Below are positions 18,625 through 27,994 of a stretch of DNA of 64,000 nt, in pieces. Source of the stretch: Candidatus Jettenia sp. AMX2 (lineage in GTDB: Bacteria > Planctomycetota > Brocadiia > Brocadiales > Brocadiaceae). The position numbers were made by a program, and so were the translations under genes. The first letter of the stretch is position 1. Each line of letters begins with the position of its first letter. Where the stretch lies: contig CP129469.1 in assembly GCA_030583665.1 (NCBI GenBank), positions 2,037,043 to 2,101,042 on the forward strand, read 5' to 3'. The notes below the pieces were generated by a model. It was not told the origin of the DNA. It made no database searches and was given only the letters and a program-made list of their open reading frames with translations.

Positions 18625-19428
18625 TTAGCTTATCATAATACCTGCATAACCTACAACATGTTCATAATCACCGCTTACATCACCACTCGTCCCGTATCGT
18701 AGTAGTTCGGCTTTTTCTGCCCCGCGCTCCCGGGAACATACCATCATGGCAATAACCGGATAAATGCCACACATGGTAATAGACATACCGGTAACTTTTT
18801 TATATAAATTATCTTCGTTCAGAGCAAGGATTTCATCAATAGCTATCGTATCCTTCCTTTTCACGGAAACCTGCGATTCGTAATGGGTCATATCAGAAGA
18901 GGCTACCACCAGCGCATCAGGGCATGATTTCTGCAGTACCGATGACAGGCTTTTACCGATAGCCCTGATATCTGCAATATTTCTGCAGGATAAAACCATC
19001 ACAACAATCCTGACACGGGGATTGAAATATTGAAGAAAAGGCAACTGTACCTCAGCAGCATGCTCATCGAGATGCGCATCCTGATCCTTTTCTATAAGGC
19101 CGCAATCCTGTACCAATCCATACACCACATCCTCATTCACTTTAACCTCTCCCAGCGGGGTAATCCATGAACCACCGGGCCAGATTGAATAAGCACTCCC
19201 CATTCCGGTATGATTGGGAGACAGGATAACAACGGTATCCGGTATGACAATTTTTGAATAAAGACACCCTGCAACCCTTCCGGAATAAACATATCCGGCA
19301 TGGGGGGCAACTACGCCTAAAGCGGCCCGTCTTTCACAATCCTTACTTACCAGGCCTTCTATATCGTTCCTTAATTGCAGCGCATCACTACGGTAAAAGC
19401 TGCCGGCAGCAACAGGTTTTCTTATCAT
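18625..19428 (-). CDS. amrB: MEMO1 family protein (AmmeMemoRadiSam system protein B)
   Basis: This protein of 267 residues belongs to the MEMO family, structurally related to extradiol dioxygenases. Family signatures: VAAGSFYR at the N-terminus, VVAPHAGYVYSG near 44, ILSPNHTGMG near 73, the WITPLGEVKVN strand, DEHAAEVQLPFL near 120 and DMTHYES near 188. In many bacteria it accompanies AmmeCR1 and a radical SAM protein, but neither is adjacent here. The frame opens 21 codons upstream with a hydrophobic stretch, but the family begins at MIRKPVAAG, so I place the start at 19428. The gene ends 28 bases before fdhA. Biochemical role in bacteria is unsettled. Confidence 0.88.
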   Translation of the reverse strand: MIRKPVAAGSFYRSDALQLRNDIEGLVSKDCERRAALGVVAPHAGYVYSGRVAGCLYSKIVIPDTVVILSPNHTGMGSAYSIWPGGSWITPLGEVKVNEDVVYGLVQDCGLIEKDQDAHLDEHAAEVQLPFLQYFNPRVRIVVMVLSCRNIADIRAIGKSLSSVLQKSCPDALVVASSDMTHYESQVSVKRKDTIAIDEILALNEDNLYKKVTGMSITMCGIYPVIAMMVCSRERGAEKAELLRYGTSGDVSGDYEHVVGYAGIMIS

Positions 19429-19623
19429 GCTTCTTTTCAAATAACTATGAACAGAAATGGTAACCAATACCAATATCAGATAGTTTACCATTATGCAGTA
19501 AAACAGTCAAATCTCTTTTAAATTCATTTTTCATTTGAAGACGCCTTTGTTATGGTTTACAATTGCAAGCTTAGAACAGTTTCAATAAGGACAGAAGCAT
19601 CATACATAAAAGGAGTTTTACCC

Positions 19624-20643
19624 GTGGCAAAGGCGTTGGCACTCTTATCAGGCGGTTTGGACAGCACCCTGGCTATACGCGTAATTCAGGAACAGGGAAT
19701 CGAAGTAACTGCCCTTAATTTTGTGACAATATTCTGCCGGTGCACCTCTAACGGAAATTGCAAACTCGAGGCAGTCAGGGTTTCGGAACAGCTCGGTGTG
19801 CCAATAAAACTCATCAATACCACAGAGCGGTTCCTGGATCTTGTAAAAAAACCCAAGTTCGGGTACGGAAAGAATATGAATCCCTGTATCGATTGCCGTA
19901 TTAACATCTTTCGTATTGCAGGAGAGTATATGAGGGAAATCGGCGCTGATTTTATTATTACCGGCGAGGTACTCGGACAAAGGCCCATGTCGCAGCGGAA
20001 AGAGGCCATGAAGATTATTGACAGGGAGGCAAACCTTACCGGTCTTGTCCTCAGACCCTTATGTGCAAAACACCTGGAACCGACGATCCCCGAAAAAACA
20101 GGAATCGTTGACAGGGAGAAGTTGCTGGAGATACGTGGCAGATCCAGAAAGGATCAGATACAGCTTGCAGACATATTCCGGATCAGGGACTATCCCTGTT
20201 CTTCAGGCGGATGCCTGCTCACCGACCCGGAATTCGCACACCGTATGCGTGACCTGATCAGCACCCCGGATGCGAACGTGAACGACGTTAACTTGCTCAA
20301 GACCGGCAGGCACTTCAGGATCGATCAGAAGACAAAGCTCATCGTCGGCAGGAATGAAGAAGACAATCTCAGGATCGAAAAACTCTCCATGGAAGACGAC
20401 TTCCTGCTCTCGCTGATAGATACGCCCGGCCCCCTTGCCCTCCTGAGAGGAGAACCTGCCGGGAACAACATTGAGCTTGCAGCACGCATTACCGCAAGAT
20501 ACGGAAAACAGCAGTCACTCACCTCCGTAAAGGTTTCTGTAAGGCAGGCAAAAGAAGGTGCTCCGCAAAAGATTCTGCAGGTCACCCCCCTTGATCAGGA
20601 AAATATCGACAGGCTTATGATAAGAAAAATACCGAATCATTAA
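19624..20643 (+). CDS. PP-loop ATPase, tRNA-thiolation-like, with C-terminal DUF814-type domain
   Basis: The N-terminal half is an ATP pyrophosphatase of the MnmA/ThiI fold: LLSGGLDST near residue 7, then paired Cys motifs FCRCTSNGNC and NPCIDCRINIF typical of tRNA-thiolating enzymes. The C-terminal part (CSSGGCLLTDPEF, then LLKTGRHF and KLIVGRNEEDN) corresponds to the DUF814/NFACT-R-like domain that is fused to such PP-loop proteins in several bacterial phyla. Likely role: sulfur modification of tRNA; exact position unknown. An AGGAG eight bases before the GTG at 19624 fixes the start, although the frame extends 24 codons upstream to an ATG. It lies 17 bases before a TPR gene on the same strand. 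Confidence 0.8.
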   Translation: MAKALALLSGGLDSTLAIRVIQEQGIEVTALNFVTIFCRCTSNGNCKLEAVRVSEQLGVPIKLINTTERFLDLVKKPKFGYGKNMNPCIDCRINIFRIAGEYMREIGADFIITGEVLGQRPMSQRKEAMKIIDREANLTGLVLRPLCAKHLEPTIPEKTGIVDREKLLEIRGRSRKDQIQLADIFRIRDYPCSSGGCLLTDPEFAHRMRDLISTPDANVNDVNLLKTGRHFRIDQKTKLIVGRNEEDNLRIEKLSMEDDFLLSLIDTPGPLALLRGEPAGNNIELAARITARYGKQQSLTSVKVSVRQAKEGAPQKILQVTPLDQENIDRLMIRKIPNH

Positions 20644-20659
20644 AAGGCAATTTCCTTCA

Positions 20660-21832
20660 ATGGTACCATTGAAAGAGTTCACAGACACGTCCGGCAACAC
20701 TGAAAAAACCTCAGGTGAAGGGAGTCCTTCCTTTCTTTCTAAAAGCATCTTTAAAAAACGTAGCAGGCAGTTTCTTATCATATCCGGGATCGTATTTACC
20801 ATCCTGGCACTTGCATTCTTTTCTTTTTGGATCCTCCGGGAAAGGGCATACTATCAGGAACTCCTGACCGGAAAAGATGAATTAATCCGGACATTAAAAC
20901 TCACCCGCGACAAGCAGAAAGCGATGTATGAGAATGCCGTAGACTCTTATGAAACAAAACTGGCGACGGAATACATCCCCCGGTCCGTTTATGATGACAG
21001 GATTGATCGGTATGAGCAGGAACTGGACAATTACCGGGATCACTATGTTCCCCGGGACTATCATGTAAACCAGATAGAACAGTTAAAGCAACAATTGGAA
21101 GAGGTTACCGGCAAAAAAACCACTTCGCAGGAAGAAGCGGAAGAAAAACTCGCGGCCCTTATGCAGCGGATTGGCATCCTGGAAGATAAAAACCTTGCTG
21201 CGGAAACGACCCTCAATAAATTACGGGCACTCCTGAAGGAAGAAAAGGAGCGTTGGGAAGATGCTCTCATGCAGGAAAGAAGAAAGGCGTTCATTCCTTC
21301 CCTGATCCTCCCCGAAACCCGAAAGAACAATCTTGACAGACAGGTATTGGAAAGGCTCACCGCCCTCAAAGAAAAGTTGAAAAGCCTTGAAAGTGTATCT
21401 GTTACCCTGCAGCCGTCTACCTATTTTGAGATGGGACTTGTCTCCTTTTATAACGGACACTATGCAGAAGCCATCGAACTATGGGAAAGGTCACGCTCCT
21501 TAGACAGAAACAATCTCCGGACATACATCTGCCTTGCCCTTGTATATCACGAAACAGACATGTCAGAAAAAGCAATCAGAATATTGCAGCGTGCCGCAGA
21601 AACCTTCCCCCCCTATGCTACCCTGCATCTTACCTCTGCACGTATTTATGAGCAAAAGGGCGACCTTGATAGTGCCGTTCATGAGTATCTCAGGGTACTG
21701 GAAATCAATCCTCAACTCGCAGATATCCATCACACACTAGGCGTCCTCTATGACAAAAAGGGTCTGAAGGAAGAGGCCATGAAATCCTTCGCCAGGTATG
21801 AGAAATTAAACAAGGAAATCCGGCAGGAATAG
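20660..21832 (+). CDS. Membrane-anchored coiled-coil and TPR protein
   Basis: The protein has 390 residues: a short cytoplasmic N-terminus, a single membrane helix (about residues 39-60), a long charged coiled coil (about 65-215), and a C-terminal set of three to four tetratricopeptide repeats (about 250-385). TPR units follow the usual 34-residue spacing, for example the blocks beginning YFEMGLVSFYNGHYAEAIEL and LHLTSARIYEQKGDLDSAV. It is probably a periplasmic scaffold, or cytoplasmic if the topology is reversed. It starts 17 bases after the PP-loop gene and may be co-transcribed. No specific function can be assigned. Confidence 0.75.
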   Translation: MVPLKEFTDTSGNTEKTSGEGSPSFLSKSIFKKRSRQFLIISGIVFTILALAFFSFWILRERAYYQELLTGKDELIRTLKLTRDKQKAMYENAVDSYETKLATEYIPRSVYDDRIDRYEQELDNYRDHYVPRDYHVNQIEQLKQQLEEVTGKKTTSQEEAEEKLAALMQRIGILEDKNLAAETTLNKLRALLKEEKERWEDALMQERRKAFIPSLILPETRKNNLDRQVLERLTALKEKLKSLESVSVTLQPSTYFEMGLVSFYNGHYAEAIELWERSRSLDRNNLRTYICLALVYHETDMSEKAIRILQRAAETFPPYATLHLTSARIYEQKGDLDSAVHEYLRVLEINPQLADIHHTLGVLYDKKGLKEEAMKSFARYEKLNKEIRQE

Positions 21833-21844
21833 TACCGTGCTGGC

Positions 21845-23105
21845 AGGAACCACAGATTGCACAGATAAAAAAACAAAACCACAGATTGCACAGATGGAAA
21901 AACAAAACCACGGATTACCTGGCGCGGCCTTTGGCCGCAACCAAATTCGAATTTCTGATTGCGGATTTCGAAATAATTTCAAATGACAAAAAACTCAATG
22001 CCCAAAACTTTACGTAATCCTTATCTGGTCATTGCCTTACGGTTATGTATTTTGAAAAACACGCATAAAAAACAAGAAGTTGATGGATAGTAGTACAGAT
22101 TGCACAGATGAAAATGAGTTGGTAGCATGTGGGGTGGGCACCGCCCACCAAATAAGACCGTTTCTGTCATTGCGAGGAGCGAAAGCGGTTGCGAGGAGCG
22201 AAAGCGACGAAGCAAACCCGGAGACTGCTTCGCTAACGCTCGCAGCAGGCTCCGCAATCTCTGCCTTGGGGATTGCTTCGGAAAAGACCCTCGCAATGAC
22301 GTGCGCGTGCTTTTTTTACCACGAAGAACCTGACGCGGCCCTTGGCGCAACCAAATTCGAATTTCTGATTGCGGATTTCGGATTTCGAAACAGTTTCAAA
22401 TGCGTTCTTTGCACCTTTGCGATGAACTATTACGATTTATTTTTTGTTTTCTAATCCCGAAGGGATGTCATGATTATAGCAAAAGTCATACAAAAGATTT
22501 CTAACCCCGAAGGGGTGACATAGAAAACCCACGATTATCTTACAATCATGCCACCCCTTCGGGGTTGCTGGTTTTTGGTTGTTCATTTACTATAATCATG
22601 TCAGCCCTTCGGGCTTGGTGCGGCCTTTGGCCGCAACCAAATTCGAAATACTAAAATTTCCTCCCCCCTGTCTGCGTGCGGTGACGCACAGGCAGGGAGG
22701 CCAGGTGGGGGTGAATAAGAATTGAAAAAGAACTACGGCATAGAGCAAAAATTCTCAGAAAAAGACTTACCGATGCAGAAAAAAGTCACAAGAAAAGCAT
22801 TGGTTGATTGATTGACCCACCCTCCCCTAACCCCTCCCATCGAGGGAGGGGAATTTGTCAAGCTTATGCATCTTGAAAAACGAGCACAAAAAACAAGATG
22901 TTGATGGATTGTAGTACTAAGTTTACGAAGATCACGAAGAAAATACTTTTAAAACAAATCTTTTGCCTCTATCCTTCTTCGTGCCCTTCGTGCTTTTTTT
23001 GCTTCGTGTGCTTCGTGTCTTTTTTTATCTGTGCAATCTGTGAAATCTGTGGTTTCCATCTTTTTTCTATCTGTGCAATCTGTGGTTTCCATTCCTTCAA
23101 TCTGC
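21845..23105. repeat. Intergenic repeat cluster with a full large palindromic element
   Basis: No credible protein-coding gene is seen in this 1.28-kb gap apart from an ORF relic. It holds CACAGATTGCACAGAT-type repeats (about 21850-21915 and again near 22095 and 23030-23100), a partial copy of the large element (21920-22090), a GTAGGGTGGGC-type palindrome with the CATTGCGAGG repeat (22130-22305), a full copy of the large element (22345-22900, core hairpins 22450-22620), and ACGAAG/TTCGTG repeats (22905-23020). Confidence 0.85.
22715..22807 (+). pseudogene. Relic of a DUF559 endonuclease-like gene inside a repeat
   Basis: In one frame this stretch reads RIEKELRHRAKILRKRLTDA followed by EKSHKKSIG and a stop. 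ARxLRKxLTDAEK is the start of DUF559 (Vsr-like/REase-fold) proteins. Related copies within the repeats near 37131, 50367 and 52637 carry an extra A that breaks the frame. It is a fossil captured and copied with the repeat, not a functional gene. Confidence 0.5.
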
Positions 23106-23113
23106 GGTCTCAG

Positions 23114-23629
23114 TTATGCCTTACCAAGCGTCTTCTTGCCCGGTTTCCATTCAGCAGGGCAGAGTTCCCCTGTCTGCAACGCCCTGAGAACCCTGAGTAC
23201 CTCCTCAACACTGCGCCCGACACCTAAATCATGAACAAGCTGGTACCGTAACTTTCCTTCGGGGTCAATAATAAAAGTACCCCGCAAGGCAATGCCCTTG
23301 TCCTCAAGAAGCACATCATAGTTTCGTGAAACCTCTTTTGTAATATCGCTCAGCAACGGATATGCAAGTTCTCCAAGTTCTTTCAACCATGCCTGATGAG
23401 AATAAACACTGTCAACACTCACCCCCAAAACCTGCGCATTCAGTTCCTTAAAGTCACGGTCACGTTTTGAAAACTCGGTAATTTCCGTAGGGCACACAAA
23501 GGTAAAATCGAGCGGGTAAAAAAACAGCACAACCCACTTTCCCTTGTAATCATCCAGACTTACCTCGTTGAATTTATCCCCAACAACCGCCTGCAAAGTA
23601 AACCCCGGTGCATCTTGTCCAACCTTCAT
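23114..23629 (-). CDS. Typical 2-Cys peroxiredoxin (AhpC/Prx1 type)
   Basis: A thiol peroxidase of 171 residues that reduces hydrogen peroxide and organic or nitrogen-centred peroxides in the cytoplasm. The peroxidatic Cys lies in [14 protein letters not shown] near residue 49, and the resolving Cys in [11 protein letters not shown] near the C-terminus. The chain ends shortly after that, without the long tail of eukaryotic Prx. An AAGGAGGG site six bases before the ATG at 23629 fixes the start; a TTG two codons upstream is not needed. No partner reductase is next to it. It is transcribed alone and ends close to a repeat cluster. Confidence 0.95.
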   Translation of the reverse strand: MKVGQDAPGFTLQAVVGDKFNEVSLDDYKGKWVVLFFYPLDFTFVCPTEITEFSKRDRDFKELNAQVLGVSVDSVYSHQAWLKELGELAYPLLSDITKEVSRNYDVLLEDKGIALRGTFIIDPEGKLRYQLVHDLGVGRSVEEVLRVLRALQTGELCPAEWKPGKKTLGKA

Positions 23630-23732
23630 ATCCAACCCTCCTTAATAAATTAAATAATAACAATTACTAGTTAAATATTGTTACACATTATAGTTTCAAA
23701 TAAATCAATGTCAATATCTTTCTTTACACAAT

Positions 23733-24110
23733 TTATTTTTTTATGACAAAAAAGGTAAGCGCCATAACTTGTAACACAAGGGAGAGTAATAAATATGCAT
23801 GTACATCACCATGGCGGTTCAGGTAAGCAAAGATAAGTGAACCGAAAACAAAACATTGGACAACAGAAGCAACAATATTTAGCCACGAGACAGGCTCATA
23901 CGTTAATGCCCTGTTAATGCTCTTTAGTTCATTAAGCAGTGATTCGAGGATAAAATCTTTTTCCTCATATCCTTTTTCCCTGCGTGTTTTCATCATAAGG
24001 CATTCCCTGCATAACAGTATTCCGCTTTCCTGAAATTCCGCTTGCCCGGAATCTACATCTGCCTTTGATAAGCTCCTTTTGCAATTAGTACAGAGTTTAA
24101 TCTCTAACAT
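23733..24110 (-). CDS. Zinc-ribbon protein with two C-terminal membrane helices
   Basis: The protein has 125 residues. The N-terminal half carries two Cys pairs, CTNCKRSLSK and LCREC about 30 residues later, typical of a small zinc ribbon. The C-terminal half has two hydrophobic helices (about residues 72-94 and 100-122), so the ribbon probably sits at the cytoplasmic face of the membrane. The start at 24110 (MLEIKLC) has a GGAG upstream; the frame extends 13 codons further without support. No family is recognised. It lies just upstream of the peroxiredoxin gene on the same strand, 103 bases apart. Confidence 0.65.
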   Translation of the reverse strand: MLEIKLCTNCKRSLSKADVDSGQAEFQESGILLCRECLMMKTRREKGYEEKDFILESLLNELKSINRALTYEPVSWLNIVASVVQCFVFGSLIFAYLNRHGDVHAYLLLSLVLQVMALTFFVIKK

Positions 24111-24134
24111 ATGGTAAATGCTCCATATTTCTGA

Positions 24135-24557
24135 TGAATGAGAAACCACAGATTATACTACTTTAAAGAAAAAAACAGGAACCACAGATTGCACAGATTT
24201 AAAAATTATAAAATGTTGGGTGGACACCGCTCACCAAATAAGACCGTTTCTGTCATTGCTTCGTCGCTTTCGCTCCTCGCAATGACGTGCGCGTGTCTTT
24301 TTTTACCACAAAGACCACGAAGTTTACGAAGCACACGAAGAAAATATTTTTAAACAAAATAAGGATTACGTAAAGTTTTGGGCATTGAGTTTTTTGTCAT
24401 TTGAAATTATTTCGAAATCCGAAATCCGCAATCAGAAATTCGAATTTGGTTGCGGCCAAAGGCTGCGCCAAGCCCGAAGGGCTGACATGATTATAGTAAA
24501 TGAACAAACAAAAACCAACAACCCCGAAGGGGTGGCATGATGGTAAGATGGTCGTGG
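24135..24557. repeat. Intergenic repeats ahead of the tandem duplication
   Basis: CACAGATTGCACAGAT repeats (about 24148-24200), a partial CATTGC/GAGG palindrome (24245-24290), ACGAAG repeats (24305-24350) and the first part of a minus-oriented copy of the large palindromic element (from about 24360, core from 24460). No gene is seen. Confidence 0.8.
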
Positions 24558-25629
24558 GTTTCCTATGTCACCCCTTCGGGGTTAGAAATCTTTTGTATGA
24601 CTTTTGCTATAATCATGACATCCCTTCGGGATTAGAAAACAAAAAATAAATCGTAATAGTTCATCGAAAAGGTGCAAAGAACGCATTTGAAATTGTTTCG
24701 AAATCCGCAATCAGAAATTCGTATTTGGTTGCAGCCAAAGGCCGCGCCAGGTCCTTCGTGTCTTTTTTTATCTGTGAAATCTGTGGTTCGTGTCTTTCAC
24801 TTAAGACCGTACCGGTCAATCTTCCGGTACAGGGTACGCTCACCGATTCCAAGCAACCTCGAAGCCTCTTCCCTGTTTCCGCCTACAGAAGCCAGGGTAT
24901 TTCTGATCAGTTCCTTCTCTGCTTCTTCAACGGTCATCCCCGCCACCAGACAAGCCGGTGCGTGTTCTCTGCTGCTGCGCTGCAGGATATGTTCGGGGAT
25001 CGAATCTATATCCAGAACATCCTTCGTACTGACAACAATCATACTTTCTATGCAATTCCTCAGTTCCCGCACATTCCCCGGCCATGAGCCATGAGTTTCC
25101 TATGTCACCCCTTCGGGGTTAGAAATCTTTTGTATGACTTTTGCTATAATCATGACATCCCTTCGGGATTAGAAAACAAAAAATAAATCGTAATAGTTTA
25201 TCGCAAAGGTGCAAAGAACGCATTTGAAATTGTTTCGAAATCCGAAATCCGAATTTGGTTGCGGACAAAGGCCGCGCCAGGTCCTTCGTGTCTTTTTTTA
25301 TCTGTGAAATCTGTGGTTCGTGTCTTTCACTTAAGACCGTACCGGTCAATCTTCCGGTACAGGGTACGCTCACCGATTCCAAGCAACCTCGAAGCCTCTT
25401 CCCTGTTTCCGCCTACAGAAGCCAGGGTATTTCTGATCAGTTCCTTCTCTGCTTCTTCAACGGTCATCCCCGCCACCAGACAAGCCGGTGCGTGTTCTCT
25501 GCTGCTGCGATGCAGGATATGTTCGGGGATCGAATCTATATCCAGAACATCCTTCGTACTGACAACAATCATACTTTCTATGCAATTCCTCAGTTCCCGA
25601 ACATTCCCCGGCCATGAGTATTTGTAAAG
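24558..25629. repeat. Tandem duplication (unit about 530-536 bp) spanning a repeat and a gene tail
   Basis: The stretch 24558-25093 is repeated directly at 25094-25629. Each unit comprises the end of the large palindromic element, a short CTGTGGTTCGTG-type spacer and the last 90-odd codons of the sigma-54 response regulator gene. The coding parts differ at only a few bases (for example a Gln/His difference in the EHIL[Q/H]RSS segment). Duplication therefore appears recent and probably arose through recombination between the flanking repeats. Confidence 0.9.
24797..25093 (-). pseudogene. Truncated duplicate of the sigma-54 response regulator C-terminus
   Basis: An open frame without an N-terminus encodes the final part of the adjacent response regulator: the end of the AAA+ domain (MRELRNCIESMI) and the Fis-type helix-turn-helix (GNREEASRLLGIGERTLYRK). 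It is the left copy of the tandem duplication. Upstream it runs into repeat sequence at 25094, so no promoter or start is expected. It is almost certainly non-functional. Confidence 0.85.
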
Positions 25630-26688
25630 AATCTTTTTTGCTTCGGGAGACAGCCAGGAAACCTGTTTCTTGTGTACCTGCGAAAGCTCACGGATAAAGG
25701 CATCGGTGAGGAGAGGAATATCCTCTGCCCTCTCCCGCAGGGGGGGCAATTTAAGAGAAACGACATTGAGCCTGAAATAGAGGTCTTCCCTGAACTTCCC
25801 CTCCTTAATAAGCTTCTCGAGATCCTGGTTCGTTGCGGCAACCAGGCGGACATCCACCTTGATAGGTTCGTTACTGCCGATGCGGGTAATAATGCCGTCT
25901 TCGATCACCCGTAACAATTTTACCTGTGTGGAAAGAGGCATATCACCAACCTCATCCAGGAACAGCGTCCCCCGGTGCGCATGCTCAAATTTCCCTTTCC
26001 GCTGGTATAAAGCCCCGGTAAAAGCGCCCTTTTCGTGCCCGAACAGTTCGCTTTCCAGAAGGTTTTCCGGGATGGCCGCCGAATTGAGAACAACCAGTGA
26101 GTTATTCTTTCTGGGACTATTGTTATGAATCGTTTTTGCAATGAGCTCCTTGCCGGTACCGCTCTCTCCGGTTATCAGCACCGTTGCCGTAGTCCCTGAT
26201 ATCTGCTTCACGATGGTGAGCACCCTCTGCATCTTCGGGCTATTTCCGATAATCCCTGACAACCCGAACCTCTCGTCCAGTTGCCTGTGAAGTTCCCTGT
26301 TGCTTCTGATCAAAAACTGCTTCTCGACGATCTTGTGAACCTCTGCGCGCAAATGATTAATATTAATCGGCTTCAAAAGGTAGGTAGCTGCACCCTTTTG
26401 CATTGCATCCACAGCGGTTTCAACAGTACCGTAGCCGGTAATCAAAATAACCTCGGCCTCAGGCAACAGCTCTTTTGTTGATTTCAGTATCTGCAAGCCA
26501 TCGACATCATGCATAACCAGATCGGTTATGACAATATCAAATCCGCCTGATTCCAGCATCTTCAATCCTTCCCTGCCGCTGGTGGCTATGTGGCAGGTGT
26601 ATCCTACCTTCTCCAGTGCTTCTGCCGTAGCGCTCGCATGTTCTTCCTTATCATCAATCACAAAAATACGGGTATCGTTGTTCATCAT
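25327..26688 (-). CDS. NtrC-family sigma-54-dependent response regulator
   Basis: The protein of 453 residues has the classic three-part layout. Receiver domain, residues about 5-120, with the acidic VIDDKEE, the phospho-accepting Asp in IVITDLVM near 57 and the conserved LLKPI Lys near 108. AAA+ domain about 145-380, with Walker A GESGTGKE, the sigma-54-contacting GAFTGA loop, and Walker B TLFLDEVGD. C-terminal Fis-type helix-turn-helix about 415-453. It activates RpoN promoters on phosphorylation by its partner kinase, which starts upstream and ends four bases before this ATG. The promoter targets are unknown. The final third is duplicated just downstream. Confidence 0.96.
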   Translation of the reverse strand: MMNNDTRIFVIDDKEEHASATAEALEKVGYTCHIATSGREGLKMLESGGFDIVITDLVMHDVDGLQILKSTKELLPEAEVILITGYGTVETAVDAMQKGAATYLLKPININHLRAEVHKIVEKQFLIRSNRELHRQLDERFGLSGIIGNSPKMQRVLTIVKQISGTTATVLITGESGTGKELIAKTIHNNSPRKNNSLVVLNSAAIPENLLESELFGHEKGAFTGALYQRKGKFEHAHRGTLFLDEVGDMPLSTQVKLLRVIEDGIITRIGSNEPIKVDVRLVAATNQDLEKLIKEGKFREDLYFRLNVVSLKLPPLRERAEDIPLLTDAFIRELSQVHKKQVSWLSPEAKKILYKYSWPGNVRELRNCIESMIVVSTKDVLDIDSIPEHILHRSSREHAPACLVAGMTVEEAEKELIRNTLASVGGNREEASRLLGIGERTLYRKIDRYGLK

Positions 26689-26691
26689 AAC

Positions 26692-27507
26692 TTAATCTGT
26701 CATTCTGAGAGGAAGCCGGAGAGAAAATTTTGTTCCCTTCCCCTCTTCACTATAACAGGAAATTGTTCCTTTATGTTCTTCTATAATACGCTTTGTTGTC
26801 GGAAGCCCAAGGCCGGTTCCTGCCTTTTTCGTGGAATAATAGACCTGAAATATCTTGTCAAGAACAGCCTCTGGCATACCGGAACCCGTGTCTGTTATAT
26901 CTATCAGCAGGTTTTTTTTTTCTTTCCGGGTATGAATCATGAGTTCCCCCCCATTCTCCATTGCCTGCTCTGCATTCAGAATAATGTTCAGAATCGCCTG
27001 CTTTATGAGATTCTTGTCTATACAGCAGAAAGGAATACGGGTATCATAATCTTTCAATATGGCAATATTTTTTTGCTTTAGTTTGGGGCTAACAAAATCA
27101 ATAACCTCGTCCAGCACCTCATGGATATTGTGGTCTCCCGGTTCAAGCTTTTTCCCTCTGGCAAACCTCAGAAAATCATTCAATATCTCCTCCAGGCGCT
27201 GCACCTCCTTCTGCAGTATCTGTACTTTCCGGTATACCCTTTCATCTTCCTTCCCCAGGGTATTCTGAATATCTTCTTTCAGAAGCTGCAGGTTAATATT
27301 AAGGGTACTTAAAGGATTTTTAATCTCATGGACCAACCCTCCTGCAAGCGTACCGACAAATGCCAGCCTTTCAGAGTTCATCGCCCTTTTCTCAAGTTCC
27401 CTCGTCTTTGTAATAGCCCTCCGGATAGAAAAAAGGATAGCAGGAATACTGATAAGAAAAAATACCGCTGCACCGGTTAAATATTGAATCACATTCCTTC
27501 TGTTCAC
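26692..27507 (-). CDS. Sensor histidine kinase, partner of the NtrC-type regulator
   Basis: The protein has about 271 residues: one membrane helix near the N-terminus (about 10-30), a DHp domain with the phospho-accepting His in GGLVHEIKNPLS, and a full ATPase domain (N box NIILNAEQAM, G1 DTGSGMP, G2 GTGLGLPTTKRI). It is unusually short: no periplasmic sensor, HAMP or PAS domain. The frame is open to a TTG at 27567, but that stretch contains the terminator of the cold-shock gene, so I place the start at a GTG at 27507; no good ribosome site is visible. Its signal may be internal or supplied by a partner. It is nearly contiguous with the response regulator. Confidence 0.88.
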   Translation of the reverse strand: MNRRNVIQYLTGAAVFFLISIPAILFSIRRAITKTRELEKRAMNSERLAFVGTLAGGLVHEIKNPLSTLNINLQLLKEDIQNTLGKEDERVYRKVQILQKEVQRLEEILNDFLRFARGKKLEPGDHNIHEVLDEVIDFVSPKLKQKNIAILKDYDTRIPFCCIDKNLIKQAILNIILNAEQAMENGGELMIHTRKEKKNLLIDITDTGSGMPEAVLDKIFQVYYSTKKAGTGLGLPTTKRIIEEHKGTISCYSEEGKGTKFSLRLPLRMTD

Positions 27508-27517
27508 AGAAACGGTT

Positions 27518-27565
27518 AAAAAAAAAGAGCCAGGGAAAAAGATTTGATTGTTCTCCTCCTGGCTC
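27518..27565 (-). terminator. Rho-independent terminator after the cold-shock gene
   Basis: On the minus strand GAGCCAGG and CCTGGCTC pair across a loop of about 23 bases and are followed by a run of nine T. It lies 28 bases beyond the stop of the cold-shock gene and just before the kinase gene, so kinase transcription must begin after it or rely on read-through. Confidence 0.8.
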
Positions 27566-27593
27566 AACTAGGTGGTATTTGTATCTCTTTTTG

Positions 27594-27800
27594 TTAGGAA
27601 GCCATACGTGTCACTTTTTGGGCCTGCAGACCTTTTGCTCCTTCAACAATATCGAATTCTACCTGTTCCCCGTCTTCAAGGGTCTTAAATCCATCTCCGA
27701 TAATATTTGAGTAATGAACAAAAACATCTCCGCCGCCCTCTTTTTCAATAAAGCCAAAACCCTTTTTCGCATCAAACCACTTTACTTTACCGATTGCCAT
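27594..27800 (-). CDS. Cold-shock protein, CspA family
   Basis: A single cold-shock domain of 68 residues, the usual length. It binds single-stranded RNA and DNA and acts as an RNA chaperone. RNP1 (KGFGFI) and RNP2 (VFVHY) are intact, as is the [10 protein letters not shown] strand. A GGAGAG site lies before the ATG. About 190 bases of apparently untranslated leader separate it from pnp, and long structured leaders are common in this family. A clear terminator follows. Confidence 0.96.
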   Translation of the reverse strand: MAIGKVKWFDAKKGFGFIEKEGGGDVFVHYSNIIGDGFKTLEDGEQVEFDIVEGAKGLQAQKVTRMAS

Positions 27801-27994
27801 TATAATGCTCTCCTAATTTGAATAAATACAACTTTTAAAACTATACAACAACATATAACTCCTTTTTTTCTTTGTTTCCTTCCCCACCTCCTATAAACCG
27901 AATGTCAGAAATAATAAAATACGAGCTTTTCCTCCTGTCTTACCGGTAATATCTCAACTCTGCCCTTTGATATTCCGTAAGCGGCCCAGGAGTG

